Shown piece after piece: positions 27,016-35,878 of a stretch of DNA of 41,659 bases. A program made the position numbers and the translations under genes. How positions within the stretch are numbered: position 1 is the first letter of the stretch; each line of letters starts with the position of its first letter. This DNA comes from Bacteroidales bacterium. Lineage in GTDB: Bacteria; Bacteroidota; Bacteroidia; Bacteroidales; JAUNSR01. The notes below the pieces were generated by a model. That model worked only from the letters and a program-made list of their open reading frames with translations. It had not been told where the DNA came from and made no database searches. Where the stretch lies: the NCBI GenBank assembly GCA_030539115.1, contig JAUNSR010000025.1:1-41659 (forward strand). The letters run 5' to 3'.

Positions 27016-28128
27016 ATGGCTGCTCTTTATTTCCATATACCTTTTTGCAAGACAAGATGTATATATTGCGATTTTTACTCAAACATCAATCTACTAAAAA
27101 AGGATCTTTTTATAAATGCTCTCCTTAAAGAAATTGAATTACGAAAAAATGAAATTGATGAACCTATAGAAACAATATATTTTGGAGGAGGTACTCCATC
27201 TCAATTAAACCACAATGATTTCAAAATAATTTTTAATAAAATATCCTTATGCTTTGATCTCTCTAAATGTATTGAAATAACTCTGGAAGCAAACCCTGAA
27301 GATATGACAGACGAATATATTTATCTATTGAAAGATCTTCCTTTTAATAGAATAAGTATGGGAGTTCAAAGTTTTAATGATAATGAATTAAAATTCTTAA
27401 ACAGACGGCACTCTTCATCCAGAGCTATTGAAGCTGTAAAAGCGTGTAAAATAAATGGATTTAATAATATAAGTATTGATTTAATGTATGGACTTCCAAA
27501 TCAAACATTGGAATCATGGAAAGAAAATATTTCAAAAGCTATTTCTTTAGGCATTACACATATATCATCTTATCATCTTATTTATGAAGAGGGCACAAAA
27601 ATGTATTCATTACTCAAAAAGAATGCTATAAAAGAGGTGTCTGAAGATTTAAGTCTTGAAATGTTTAAAACACTCATTGAAACTCTTAAACAAAATGGAT
27701 TTGAGCATTATGAAATATCCAATTTCGCCAAGAACTCCTTATATTCAAAACATAATACTTCTTATTGGCAAAACAAAAAATATCTTGGATTTGGTCCCAG
27801 CGCTCATTCATATAATCTGAATACAAGATGTTGGAATGTTTCTGATTTAGATAAATATATAAAAGGTGAAAAGGGGGAAATAGAGTATCTTACTGAAAGT
27901 GAACATTATGATGAATTTATTTTGACTTCATTAAGAACTATGTGGGGAATATCTTTTAAAGAGCTTCAGCATCGCTTTGATAGAAAATATTTTGATTACT
28001 GCATCACACAATCTAAAAGATATATAGATTCCGGGCTGCTTGAAATAAAAGAAAACCGTCTGATATTAACTTCCAAAGGAATTTTTATATCAGACGGCAT
28101 TATGTCAGATTTAATGTATATTATCTAA
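27016..28128 (+). CDS. hemW: HemW-like radical SAM protein
   Basis: HemW is a radical S-adenosylmethionine protein related to oxygen-independent coproporphyrinogen oxidase and thought to act as a heme chaperone. The 370 residues start with ALYFHIPFCKTRCIYCDFY, carrying the iron-sulfur ligands Cys11, Cys15 and Cys18 (CxxxCxxC). The SAM-binding segment FGGGTPSQL follows, then EANPED and the conserved RISMGVQSF, and the C-terminal HemW region (YEISNFAK, HNTSYW, YLGFGPSAHS). The final coding bases overlap the convergent DUF2027 gene by 8 bp. HemN proper has an extra N-terminal stretch that is absent here, which favours HemW. Confidence 0.94.
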   Translation: MAALYFHIPFCKTRCIYCDFYSNINLLKKDLFINALLKEIELRKNEIDEPIETIYFGGGTPSQLNHNDFKIIFNKISLCFDLSKCIEITLEANPEDMTDEYIYLLKDLPFNRISMGVQSFNDNELKFLNRRHSSSRAIEAVKACKINGFNNISIDLMYGLPNQTLESWKENISKAISLGITHISSYHLIYEEGTKMYSLLKKNAIKEVSEDLSLEMFKTLIETLKQNGFEHYEISNFAKNSLYSKHNTSYWQNKKYLGFGPSAHSYNLNTRCWNVSDLDKYIKGEKGEIEYLTESEHYDEFILTSLRTMWGISFKELQHRFDRKYFDYCITQSKRYIDSGLLEIKENRLILTSKGIFISDGIMSDLMYII

Positions 28129-29161
28129 CAGTCACCATTGTTGCTCCAAATCCATATTCACGGAAAGAAGCATCTTGACATCCGTATCCCGAATATTTAG
28201 ATGTTATCTCTTTTAATATTGCATTTCTAAGAACGCCCTCACCCTTTCCGTGAATAAAAACAATTTTTTGTCCCCTTTTCCCCCTATATTCATTTATTAT
28301 TTTTCTGAAAGCCTCAAGTTGATAATTTAAAATATCACCATTGCTCATCCCTACAATAGAATCCAGCAACTGATTAATATGCAAATCAACCTCAATTATT
28401 CCATTCTTTTGTTTTAAAACTTCATGCTGTTTAGCAGGCTTATTACTTTTTAAATCATTTTTTTCATAAAGAGCTTTTTTCAACTCTTCAGGAGATATTT
28501 GAATTTGCCTAACCGGCATATCATCTCTTACAACCGGATAAACCAATGCGTCCTCTACAAAATAGTCATTAGCCTTAAAACTGTGAAGCTTATAAAATTT
28601 CACTGTATCCAATCTGAGTTCCACAGATACAGGGTTCTTCAAATCAAATGATTTTTGTTTTTTATAGGCTGTAAGCTGGACACAAAGATTTTCAAGTTCA
28701 TTTAATATTTCCTTGGAGAACCGCTCAAGATGAATTTTTGTATTTGGTTCTATAACACCTGCAAATCTCGTTCTCCACTGATCTGAGAACTTATTCATAT
28801 AAGTAAAAAACAAATAATAATTTGAATCATTCACCAAATATGCATCAAAGTCAGTGTTACTCAAGCTCCTGCTATCCTGAGGTATGTAGGCTAAAGCGAT
28901 ATTAAGTTTCTCCCCCTCCTTAGTTTCCTTTATTATGGCTGCCTTTTCATCAAGTTTTAATTTCTCATTATTTATATTAGTGCCTCTATTTTCAGCCGTA
29001 ACCTCTCCAGCCGAAGCTATTATGACACACTCCTTAATTAATACAGGCATTTCAAACCCATCATCTTCCTCTACAGCCACTAATTCCTTATTTATAAATC
29101 TTTTTACCACTCCACCTCCAACAGAATTAAGGAATCTCACTTTATCGCCAATTTTTATCAT
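28121..29161 (-). CDS. DUF2027 protein with C-terminal Smr domain
   Basis: A 346-residue protein combining a DUF2027 region (N-terminal SH3-like start MIKIGDKVRFLNSVGGGVVK, then the beta-rich middle) with a C-terminal Smr domain (VDLHINQLLDSIVG and FIHGKGEGVLRNAI). Smr domains, as in MutS2, bind or nick nucleic acids; the HGKGEG motif is the core. Such DUF2027-Smr fusions are typical of Bacteroidota and have no settled function. The start at 29161 is chosen because the ten residues encoded upstream (from 29191) do not belong to the domain. The gene is divergent from queA, and its 3' end overlaps hemW. Confidence 0.92.
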   Translation of the reverse strand: MIKIGDKVRFLNSVGGGVVKRFINKELVAVEEDDGFEMPVLIKECVIIASAGEVTAENRGTNINNEKLKLDEKAAIIKETKEGEKLNIALAYIPQDSRSLSNTDFDAYLVNDSNYYLFFTYMNKFSDQWRTRFAGVIEPNTKIHLERFSKEILNELENLCVQLTAYKKQKSFDLKNPVSVELRLDTVKFYKLHSFKANDYFVEDALVYPVVRDDMPVRQIQISPEELKKALYEKNDLKSNKPAKQHEVLKQKNGIIEVDLHINQLLDSIVGMSNGDILNYQLEAFRKIINEYRGKRGQKIVFIHGKGEGVLRNAILKEITSKYSGYGCQDASFREYGFGATMVTVR

Positions 29162-29285
29162 AACATTAATATTATTCTTACTTAAAACCACGTTTTAAAC
29201 AACTTTTGTTCAAAACAAATACAAGTCTACTCAATTTTTTGTTTTTTGAATATCAATTAACCAACATTTCTATACAAAGTTCTTT

Positions 29286-29293
29286 ATTTTTGC
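29286..29293 (+). promoter_or_regulatory. -7 element of queA
   Basis: TATTTTTG lies 18 bases before the queA ATG. No good -33 box was found at the standard distance. If used, the leader would be about 10-12 bases. Confidence 0.5.
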
Positions 29294-29311
29294 ACGATTA
29301 TTAAAATTGAT

Positions 29312-30529
29312 ATGACAAAAACTCAGGATATTAAAATTGAAGAATTCAATTATCCACTTGAGGATAATAGAATAGCAAAATTTCCTCTTGAACAAAGAGA
29401 CCATTCAAAGCTTCTTATATACGATAAAGGAAACATTAAAGAATCCATATTCCTTTCTATCGCCGATTACATACCGGCAGACAGTCTTATGATTTTCAAC
29501 AACACCAAAGTCATTCAAGCCCGTCTTCACTTCAACAAAGCTACAGGGGCAAAGATTGAAGTTTTCTGCCTTGAGCCTATAAGCCCAAATGATTACAATC
29601 TTTCTTTTCAATCTAACAAAGGCTGCACATGGCTCTGTATGATTGGAAATTTAAAAAAATGGAAAGATGGGAAACTTGAAAAAAATATCACAGTAAAGGG
29701 TGATACTTTAACTCTATATGCTGAAAGGCTTGAAACTAAAGGAAACACTCATTATGTTCACTTCTCCTGGGAAGATGAAAATATAAACTTTGCAGATATT
29801 CTTGAAGCCATCGGCGAATTGCCAATTCCTCCGTATTTAAACAGAGAAACTCAAGAAAGTGATAAGCAAACCTATCAGACTGTCTATTCAAAAATCAAAG
29901 GCTCTGTTGCTGCTCCCACTGCCGGACTGCATTTCACTAAAAATGTCTTTAATACTTTAAAAAATAAAAATGTTGACTGTGAAGAGCTGACCCTCCATGT
30001 TGGTGCAGGGACTTTTCAACCTGTAAAAAGCGAAAAAATAGCTGACCATACAATGCATACTGAATTTATCTCCGTAAATAAAGCTCTTATAAAGAAAATC
30101 ATTTCTAATACAGGGAAACTCATTGCAGTTGGAACAACTTCCGTTAGGACATTAGAGTCTTTATATTATATAGGTGAAAAGCTTGAAAGCAACAATGACA
30201 TTGATACTGAACATTTAAAAGTTTTCCAATGGCAACCTTATGAAAAAGAATATACTCTTCCAACAAAAAAAGCTTTGCAGAATATAGTCGATTATCTTGA
30301 TATGCATTCTCTTGATAAGCTTGTTACATCAACTCAGATTATGATTGCCCCGGGATATACTTATAGAATAGTCGAAGGTATAGTTACAAACTTTCATCAA
30401 CCTCAAAGCACTCTTCTTCTGCTTGTATCTTCATTTGTAAAAGGAGAATGGAAAAAGATATATAAATATGCTCTTGAAAACAACTTTAGATTCCTAAGCT
30501 ACGGTGACAGCTCATTACTATTGCCTTAA
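29312..30529 (+). CDS. queA: S-adenosylmethionine:tRNA ribosyltransferase-isomerase QueA
   Basis: QueA transfers the ribosyl part of SAM to preQ1 in tRNA, forming epoxyqueuosine. The 405 residues show the family signatures: YPLEDNRIAKFPLEQRDHSK near the start, MIFNNTKVIQARL, GELPIPPYL, TYQTVYSKIKGSVAAPTAG, the strictly conserved LHVGAGTFQPV, and the C-terminal TNFHQPQSTLLLLVSSF. It is somewhat longer than the E. coli enzyme (about 356), as is common in Bacteroidota, because of an insertion in the segment around residues 85-145. A strong long hairpin follows the stop codon. Confidence 0.96.
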   Translation: MTKTQDIKIEEFNYPLEDNRIAKFPLEQRDHSKLLIYDKGNIKESIFLSIADYIPADSLMIFNNTKVIQARLHFNKATGAKIEVFCLEPISPNDYNLSFQSNKGCTWLCMIGNLKKWKDGKLEKNITVKGDTLTLYAERLETKGNTHYVHFSWEDENINFADILEAIGELPIPPYLNRETQESDKQTYQTVYSKIKGSVAAPTAGLHFTKNVFNTLKNKNVDCEELTLHVGAGTFQPVKSEKIADHTMHTEFISVNKALIKKIISNTGKLIAVGTTSVRTLESLYYIGEKLESNNDIDTEHLKVFQWQPYEKEYTLPTKKALQNIVDYLDMHSLDKLVTSTQIMIAPGYTYRIVEGIVTNFHQPQSTLLLLVSSFVKGEWKKIYKYALENNFRFLSYGDSSLLLP

Positions 30530-30536
30530 AATATAA

Positions 30537-30586
30537 AAGCGCAAATAAAATTCTTAAATATCAATATTTAGAATCTTATTTGCGCT
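30537..30586 (-). terminator. Long shared terminator hairpin between queA and the DUF2007 gene
   Basis: A stem of about 23 bp (AAGCGCAAATAA facing TTATTTGCGCTT, continuing through ATTCTTAAAT/ATTTAGAAT) lies between the convergent genes. The U-rich side (TTTTATATTTT) is on the minus strand, so it is a better terminator for the DUF2007 gene, but it can stop both. Confidence 0.82.
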
Positions 30587-30607
30587 TAAACTCTCAAGCT
30601 TCCTATT

Positions 30608-30838
30608 TTATAATAGATACTTTTCGAAACCGCCTTTTTTCATAACCTCAACAGCTTTCTCAAAAGCATCTTCCATAACAAGTATCTTCACTCCGGACAT
30701 ATCAATAAAAGAGCCAAACATCTGATTTGATATTGAATCATTGACTACACATTCTATGCCATCGTCTTCAAGATACGACTTTATTAAACCGGCTTCAGCA
30801 TTATCATTAACCTCCGCCAATACTACTAATTTATCCAT
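30608..30838 (-). CDS. DUF2007 small protein (putative signal transduction)
   Basis: A 76-residue protein of the DUF2007 family, which has a ferredoxin-like fold related to PII-type signalling proteins. The typical start (MDKLVVLAEVNDNAEAGLIK) and the segment YLEDDGIECVVND fit the family; the central SNQMFGSF is also typical. The start at 30838 is favoured by an unusually good Shine-Dalgarno (GGAGGG, 4 bases before the ATG); a TTG four codons upstream is in frame. The gene stands alone; no partner or ligand is evident. Confidence 0.86.
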   Translation of the reverse strand: MDKLVVLAEVNDNAEAGLIKSYLEDDGIECVVNDSISNQMFGSFIDMSGVKILVMEDAFEKAVEVMKKGGFEKYLL

Positions 30839-31125
30839 TTTACCCTCCAATTTTAAGTTGTTTTATTAAGTAACAGTTTAGAAAGGTTTTTGTAGGTTAA
30901 TAGTCTCTTAACCCATGCAAAAGATAGCAATTATTTATTTCAGATTTTAATTAACTCACAATTATTAATCAAAAAATAATTCCATTTTTTTATTCACAGA
31001 TAGAAATACACAATAAAGAGGTTATTTTTACGTCTTAAAACAAATAACGCTTTCTATTTGTGAAAAATTGTATCTTTATATACTACATATTATTTCGACA
31101 ATTCTTTGTACTCAATTTATTATTA

Positions 31126-33135
31126 GTGCTAAAGAAGAAATGTGCCAATTTTAAAGGTTTTGCAGGCTGTCTCTATTTAGGAATACTATTGACGATTCCT
31201 TTATTATATTCCTGCAAAAGCACAAAACTTGCAACTGCCGATTCTCAATATGACAGAGGTGAATATTATGCAGCCTCAAATTCTTATAAAAAAATATACA
31301 ACAAAACGTCCCCAAATAAACAAAGAGATTTAAGAGGTATGATTTCTGCAAAACTTGGTTTTTGTTATGAAAAAATCAATATCCCTGCGAAATCATCTGC
31401 CTCTTTTACAAATGCTATCAGATACAACAATTCTGATTCAACTTTATATCTGCACCTTGCCAAATCTCTTCAAAAAGAGGGTAAATATAAAGATGCACTC
31501 AAAAACTATCTTATTTTTATTGAGAAATTTGGTGACAATGAAGAGATACAAAAAACAATAGATGGAATAGAACTTGCCACAGAGTGGAAAGAGAAAAAAA
31601 ACCGATATATTGTAAGAAAAGCTGATATCTTTAATTCTCGAAGAGCTGAGTTTTCTCCGGCCCTTTATGGTAAGAGTCAAGACATACTTTATATAACAAG
31701 TTCAACCGACAAAGCACTTGGTTCAAAAAAAAGCGAGATAACAGGAATAAAAAACAATGACATTTTTTTCTCAAAAAAAGATGAAAAAGGAGTATGGAAA
31801 AGACCCGAGCCCATTGAAGGCGATGTTAACACAGAATTTGATGAAGGAGCAACATCTTTCAATCAAGACGGATCAAAAATGTTTTTTACTAAAGCTGTAA
31901 CCGACCATCTTTCTCCAAAAACCACTGACATTTATATGTCCACAAGAAATGGCGGCAAATGGGACAAAGCTGTTAAGATTGAAATTGGCACTGATTCTAT
32001 ATATGTGTATGCTCATCCCGCCTTAGCTCCTGATGAAAAGACTTTGTATTTTGTTTCTGACAGACCTGGAGGATATGGAGGGAAAGATATTTGGAAAGGC
32101 ACTTTAAATGCAAATAAATTGGAAAATATCACTAACCTTGGCAGCAACATAAATACTTCCGGTGACGAAATGTTTCCTTACGTATCAAATGACGGCATTC
32201 TTTATTTTTCCTCCAACGGGCTTCCCGGAATGGGCGGTCTTGACATTTTCAAAGCAAGGCTCGACAGCTGGGGAATATGGCATGTTGAAAATATGAAAGC
32301 TCCAATTAACTCCAATTATGATGATTTTGGAATTACTTTTTATAATAAAGAGGAAGAAGAGGGATTCTTTTCCTCAAACAGAGGTGATGCAAGAGGTTAC
32401 GATCATATTTTCTCATTCTTTCTTCCTTCTATAAAAATAAATATTTCAGGATATGTTACCGATAAAGATGACACTCCAATAAATTCAGCAATTGTAAGAA
32501 TTATCGGACTTGACGGTTCCAACTCAAAAGCTATAACAAAACAAGACGGCTCTTTTTCTATCAAAATAAATAGAGGAATAAACTATGTTATGATGGCAGG
32601 GGCAAAAGGATACCTAAATACCAAAGAGGAGTTTATTTCAGATAATGAAGAGGCTGACGCAAATTATGAGGTAAATTTCAAACTTGCCTCGATTTCAAAA
32701 CCTGTTTTGATTGAAAATATATTCTATGATTTCAACAAAGCCTCGTTAAGACCCGAATCTAAAAAGGCTCTTGATGAATTAATTGAACTTTTAAATAACA
32801 ACCCTCATGTTACAATAGAACTCGGAGCTCATACCGACAGAAAAGGTTCTGAGAAATATAACATTGACCTTTCTCAAAGAAGAGCTCAATCCGTAATTGA
32901 TTACCTTATTAAAGGTGGAATAGAAACAAGGCGTCTCACTCCAAAGGGTTATGGAAAAAGCGTTCCAAAAGTTGTGTCAAAGAGGATAGCTTCTCAGTTT
33001 GACTATCTTCCAGAAGGGACCATTCTTAACGAGAATTTTGTAAACACATTAACAGAAGAGCAAAAAGAACAAGCGGATCAATTAAACCGAAGAACAGAAT
33101 TCAAAGTTCTAACTATTGATTATGGATTGCAATAA
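31126..33135 (+). CDS. porE: PorE-like OmpA-family lipoprotein (TPR, beta-propeller, CRD, OmpA domains)
   Basis: A lipoprotein of about 669 residues with four parts: lipobox LLYSC (Cys30), TPR repeats at about 35-145, a WD40/PD40-like beta-propeller at about 165-430 (FDEGATSFNQDG, YVSNDGILYFSS), a carboxypeptidase-regulatory-like domain at about 435-520, and an OmpA peptidoglycan-binding domain from about 526 (FYDFNKASLRP, AHTDRKGSEKYNIDLSQRRA). This order and length match PorE, which anchors the type IX secretion system to peptidoglycan in Porphyromonas. The architecture is also used by other Bacteroidota proteins, so the symbol is tentative. No ATG fits: GTG at 31126 gives a normal signal peptide, and a GTG at 31060 would add 22 hydrophobic residues. 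Confidence 0.8.
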   Translation: MLKKKCANFKGFAGCLYLGILLTIPLLYSCKSTKLATADSQYDRGEYYAASNSYKKIYNKTSPNKQRDLRGMISAKLGFCYEKINIPAKSSASFTNAIRYNNSDSTLYLHLAKSLQKEGKYKDALKNYLIFIEKFGDNEEIQKTIDGIELATEWKEKKNRYIVRKADIFNSRRAEFSPALYGKSQDILYITSSTDKALGSKKSEITGIKNNDIFFSKKDEKGVWKRPEPIEGDVNTEFDEGATSFNQDGSKMFFTKAVTDHLSPKTTDIYMSTRNGGKWDKAVKIEIGTDSIYVYAHPALAPDEKTLYFVSDRPGGYGGKDIWKGTLNANKLENITNLGSNINTSGDEMFPYVSNDGILYFSSNGLPGMGGLDIFKARLDSWGIWHVENMKAPINSNYDDFGITFYNKEEEEGFFSSNRGDARGYDHIFSFFLPSIKINISGYVTDKDDTPINSAIVRIIGLDGSNSKAITKQDGSFSIKINRGINYVMMAGAKGYLNTKEEFISDNEEADANYEVNFKLASISKPVLIENIFYDFNKASLRPESKKALDELIELLNNNPHVTIELGAHTDRKGSEKYNIDLSQRRAQSVIDYLIKGGIETRRLTPKGYGKSVPKVVSKRIASQFDYLPEGTILNENFVNTLTEEQKEQADQLNRRTEFKVLTIDYGLQ

Positions 33136-33160
33136 TTTTAAAACAATAAGCATCCCCTTT

Positions 33161-33691
33161 TTATTCCTCCAATTCTCCGTTTTCAAACATTTCATTCAAT
33201 CCAAGCACTATTTTGGCACATCCTCTTGCATCACTCAATGCTTCATGATGGTCAAGCTCTATATTAAAATAATCACAAACAGTATTCAATTTATGATTTA
33301 TAAGAAATTTAAGATATTTTCTTGATAGACGAACAGTACAAAAGTTCTGTGGTATGTAAGCTCTTATCATCTCCATCTCAATACACGCCTTAAGCACTCT
33401 CATATCAAAAGGAGCATTATGAGCCACCAAAGCCTCCGAGTCCTCTATAAGTTTAGAAATTTCAGGCCATAATTCTCCAAATAAAGGAGCATCACTGACC
33501 ATAGCTTTTGTTATATGATGGATATCTATAAAAGAAGAAATAAAAAAATTAGGCTGAGGTTTTATCAAATGAGAAACCTCTTCTACAATTTTCCCATTTT
33601 CCACCTTGACTATGCCTATAGAGCAAGCACTTGTAGGATATTGATTAGCAGTTTCGAAGTCTATTGCTGTAAAATTTAATAAAGGAAGCAT
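33161..33691 (-). CDS. DnaQ-type 3'-5' exonuclease
   Basis: A 176-residue DEDDh exonuclease like the proofreading epsilon subunit of DNA polymerase III. Exo I is AIDFETA (Asp11, Glu13), Exo II is in AHNAPFDMRVL, and Exo III is HHEALSDARGCA (the His and Asp). It lacks the C-terminal extension of true DnaQ that binds the polymerase alpha subunit, so it is probably a stand-alone repair or RNA-processing nuclease. It is convergent with the PorE-like gene (26 bases apart). Confidence 0.92.
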   Translation of the reverse strand: MLPLLNFTAIDFETANQYPTSACSIGIVKVENGKIVEEVSHLIKPQPNFFISSFIDIHHITKAMVSDAPLFGELWPEISKLIEDSEALVAHNAPFDMRVLKACIEMEMIRAYIPQNFCTVRLSRKYLKFLINHKLNTVCDYFNIELDHHEALSDARGCAKIVLGLNEMFENGELEE

Positions 33692-33892
33692 ATTTTAAAA
33701 ATTGATGTTTATTATTAAAGCTTTGTGTAAAAAATATCGCCTAAACTTTATATTTAAGTTGAACTATATAGTAAAGAAAATATTTTTCAATAAAGATGTT
33801 AAATAATTAAAGGTTTATTAATGTTTAAAATGACAAAACGTCATTTTTATAACAATTAAAATATTCCTTTCAAACAAATACTCTTAAAACTT

Positions 33893-35878
33893 TCATGCTT
33901 TTTCTTGAGGAATAAACAACACTATTTTTTTGTTTTCTTCAATGTCTATTCTCCAACCAAATTTATTTATTATTAATTGGTTTATTTGTTTTTGTATTTC
34001 TCCTATAGATTTTGATTGATGACTTGAATATAAATATGAATTATATATTGAAATAGTAAACAATATCTCTGGTGATTTTTCACTGTTTAACTTTTGCTCC
34101 TCAACAACAAAATTTTTTGCATGTCCGATAACAATTTTCTTATCCCCATCTTCATGCTCTCCATCCAATAATGAATCCAACAGCATTTTAAATCTATTCT
34201 TATCTGTTTTTATATAGGCATTATTCAAATCTGTTATAAAATGGATCGTTCTTTTCTGTTGACCTTCAATCTCAGACAGAACTGATTTAATAAAAGTTAT
34301 TAAGTCTATCTTTTCTACTGAGAAAGTCATCATCCCCGATTCAATTCGAGACAAATCAAGCACACTGTTTACAATTTTCTGCAATTCTTCACTGCTCTCT
34401 TTAATCTTATAGGAATAAACCGCTAAAAGCTCTTTATCCGGATTGTCATTCTTTGTAAGTATCTCTGAAATATCAACAACCGATTTAAGAGGAAATTTAA
34501 TTTCATCTCTTATATTCTTTATAAATGTTTCCTTTAATTTATTGTTTGCTTCGGCCTTTTTATAAGAATCCTGTGTAAGCAGATTATTTAATCTGATATT
34601 TTTTCTCAGCCATAACAATCTATAAAAGAAATACATAAGCACAAGTATTATCAATAATATTTCCCAAAATATTAGATGGAAAAATATGCTTTTATTTTTC
34701 TCTCTTATAACCAAGGCATTCTTCATTCTATTGTTCTGCTTAATTGTCTCATCCTGAATTTTTAAAATTTCAGAATAAGACGATTCAGTTTCTTTATATA
34801 AAGAATCCATATATATAGCTGCATATTTTTCATTTCCATCTTCAAACATAGCCCTTCCAATATTCCTTTTAATTGAAAGGACAGAATTCTTAGACATTCT
34901 GTATTTATCAGCTGATTCCAATAAAAAATTATTAATTTCAATAGACTTCTGCCATTGTTTTGTTTCAAAATAATATAAAGCCAATGAAGAATAATACCTA
35001 TTATAATGCTCTGTAGGTGTATTGTCTGTGATATAATTTTTTGCTTTTTCAAGATGTTTATTCCATAAAGTGTAATCTTTATTCATTTTATATAAATTGC
35101 AATATAAAAGTTCTACGTACAAAAAATTTGGCAAAAAGTAATATCTTGTTTCTTTAGTTCGCTTGTTATACTCTCTATTTACTATATTTTCACATTCCAT
35201 AAGGCTTATATAAGCATTCTCAAAGTCTTTAAGTCTTATATATGAGTTAGCTATATTTATGGCAAAAATAAAATTTGACTTAAAGGATATTGAATCTCCA
35301 TTAAGATTTTCTTTGCTTATTTCCAGTACTTTATCAAACTTATTTGACTTTACATATAAATATACCAGTACAATCTGAGAAATGTACATACCTTCCTTAC
35401 AACCAACATCCTTTGCTCTTTTTTCCATCAGCTTACTCTGAGAAAGGGCATCCTCATATTTATCGGTAACGATATCATAACTCAGCAATTTCTCCCAAAC
35501 TTTGAAATAAGGCAAATAATTATTAGTGTTTTTAGACAGCTCCTCTATTTCTGAAAAAAGATTATTCAAATAAGGATAATCTTTTCTTACATCCGTAAAC
35601 ATTGTTACTATTCTATAAAGCTCTAATACAGAAGTGTCTTTTTTATCCCAATGAATATCTTTTTTTGATTTTTCAAATAGTCGTTTTGTCCAATCCTGCT
35701 TTCTATATTGAAAATATATATTCTTAAATTTTTCTATTTTATCAGTATCGGTACACTCAGAATTGATTATATAAAAAACAGAATCACACATATCCTCACC
35801 ATTTTCTTGTGCCCTTACAGACAAAGAAAACAGCATACAAAAAAATATTCCTATGCAAAATGTATCGACTCTCTTCAT
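33893..35878 (-). CDS. Membrane TPR protein with degenerate histidine kinase core (pseudokinase)
   Basis: A 661-residue protein: signal peptide (cut after VRAQ), a periplasmic helical TPR-like region (about 40-390), one membrane segment at about 399-421 (FFHLIFWEILLIILVLMYFF), then a kinase-like cytoplasmic part. The H-box aligns as FIKNIRDEIKFPL (452-464), with Asp458 where the phospho-acceptor His should be. The helical hairpin continues normally (SVVDISEIL to IVNSVLDLSRIES), but the ATPase region (about 525-661) has no N-box asparagine, no DxGxG and no glycine-rich G2 box. It should not phosphorylate itself, but could dimerise. Its ATG directly abuts the stop of the intact kinase gene, so the two form an operon. 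No response regulator is nearby. Confidence 0.85.
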   Translation of the reverse strand: MKRVDTFCIGIFFCMLFSLSVRAQENGEDMCDSVFYIINSECTDTDKIEKFKNIYFQYRKQDWTKRLFEKSKKDIHWDKKDTSVLELYRIVTMFTDVRKDYPYLNNLFSEIEELSKNTNNYLPYFKVWEKLLSYDIVTDKYEDALSQSKLMEKRAKDVGCKEGMYISQIVLVYLYVKSNKFDKVLEISKENLNGDSISFKSNFIFAINIANSYIRLKDFENAYISLMECENIVNREYNKRTKETRYYFLPNFLYVELLYCNLYKMNKDYTLWNKHLEKAKNYITDNTPTEHYNRYYSSLALYYFETKQWQKSIEINNFLLESADKYRMSKNSVLSIKRNIGRAMFEDGNEKYAAIYMDSLYKETESSYSEILKIQDETIKQNNRMKNALVIREKNKSIFFHLIFWEILLIILVLMYFFYRLLWLRKNIRLNNLLTQDSYKKAEANNKLKETFIKNIRDEIKFPLKSVVDISEILTKNDNPDKELLAVYSYKIKESSEELQKIVNSVLDLSRIESGMMTFSVEKIDLITFIKSVLSEIEGQQKRTIHFITDLNNAYIKTDKNRFKMLLDSLLDGEHEDGDKKIVIGHAKNFVVEEQKLNSEKSPEILFTISIYNSYLYSSHQSKSIGEIQKQINQLIINKFGWRIDIEENKKIVLFIPQEKA

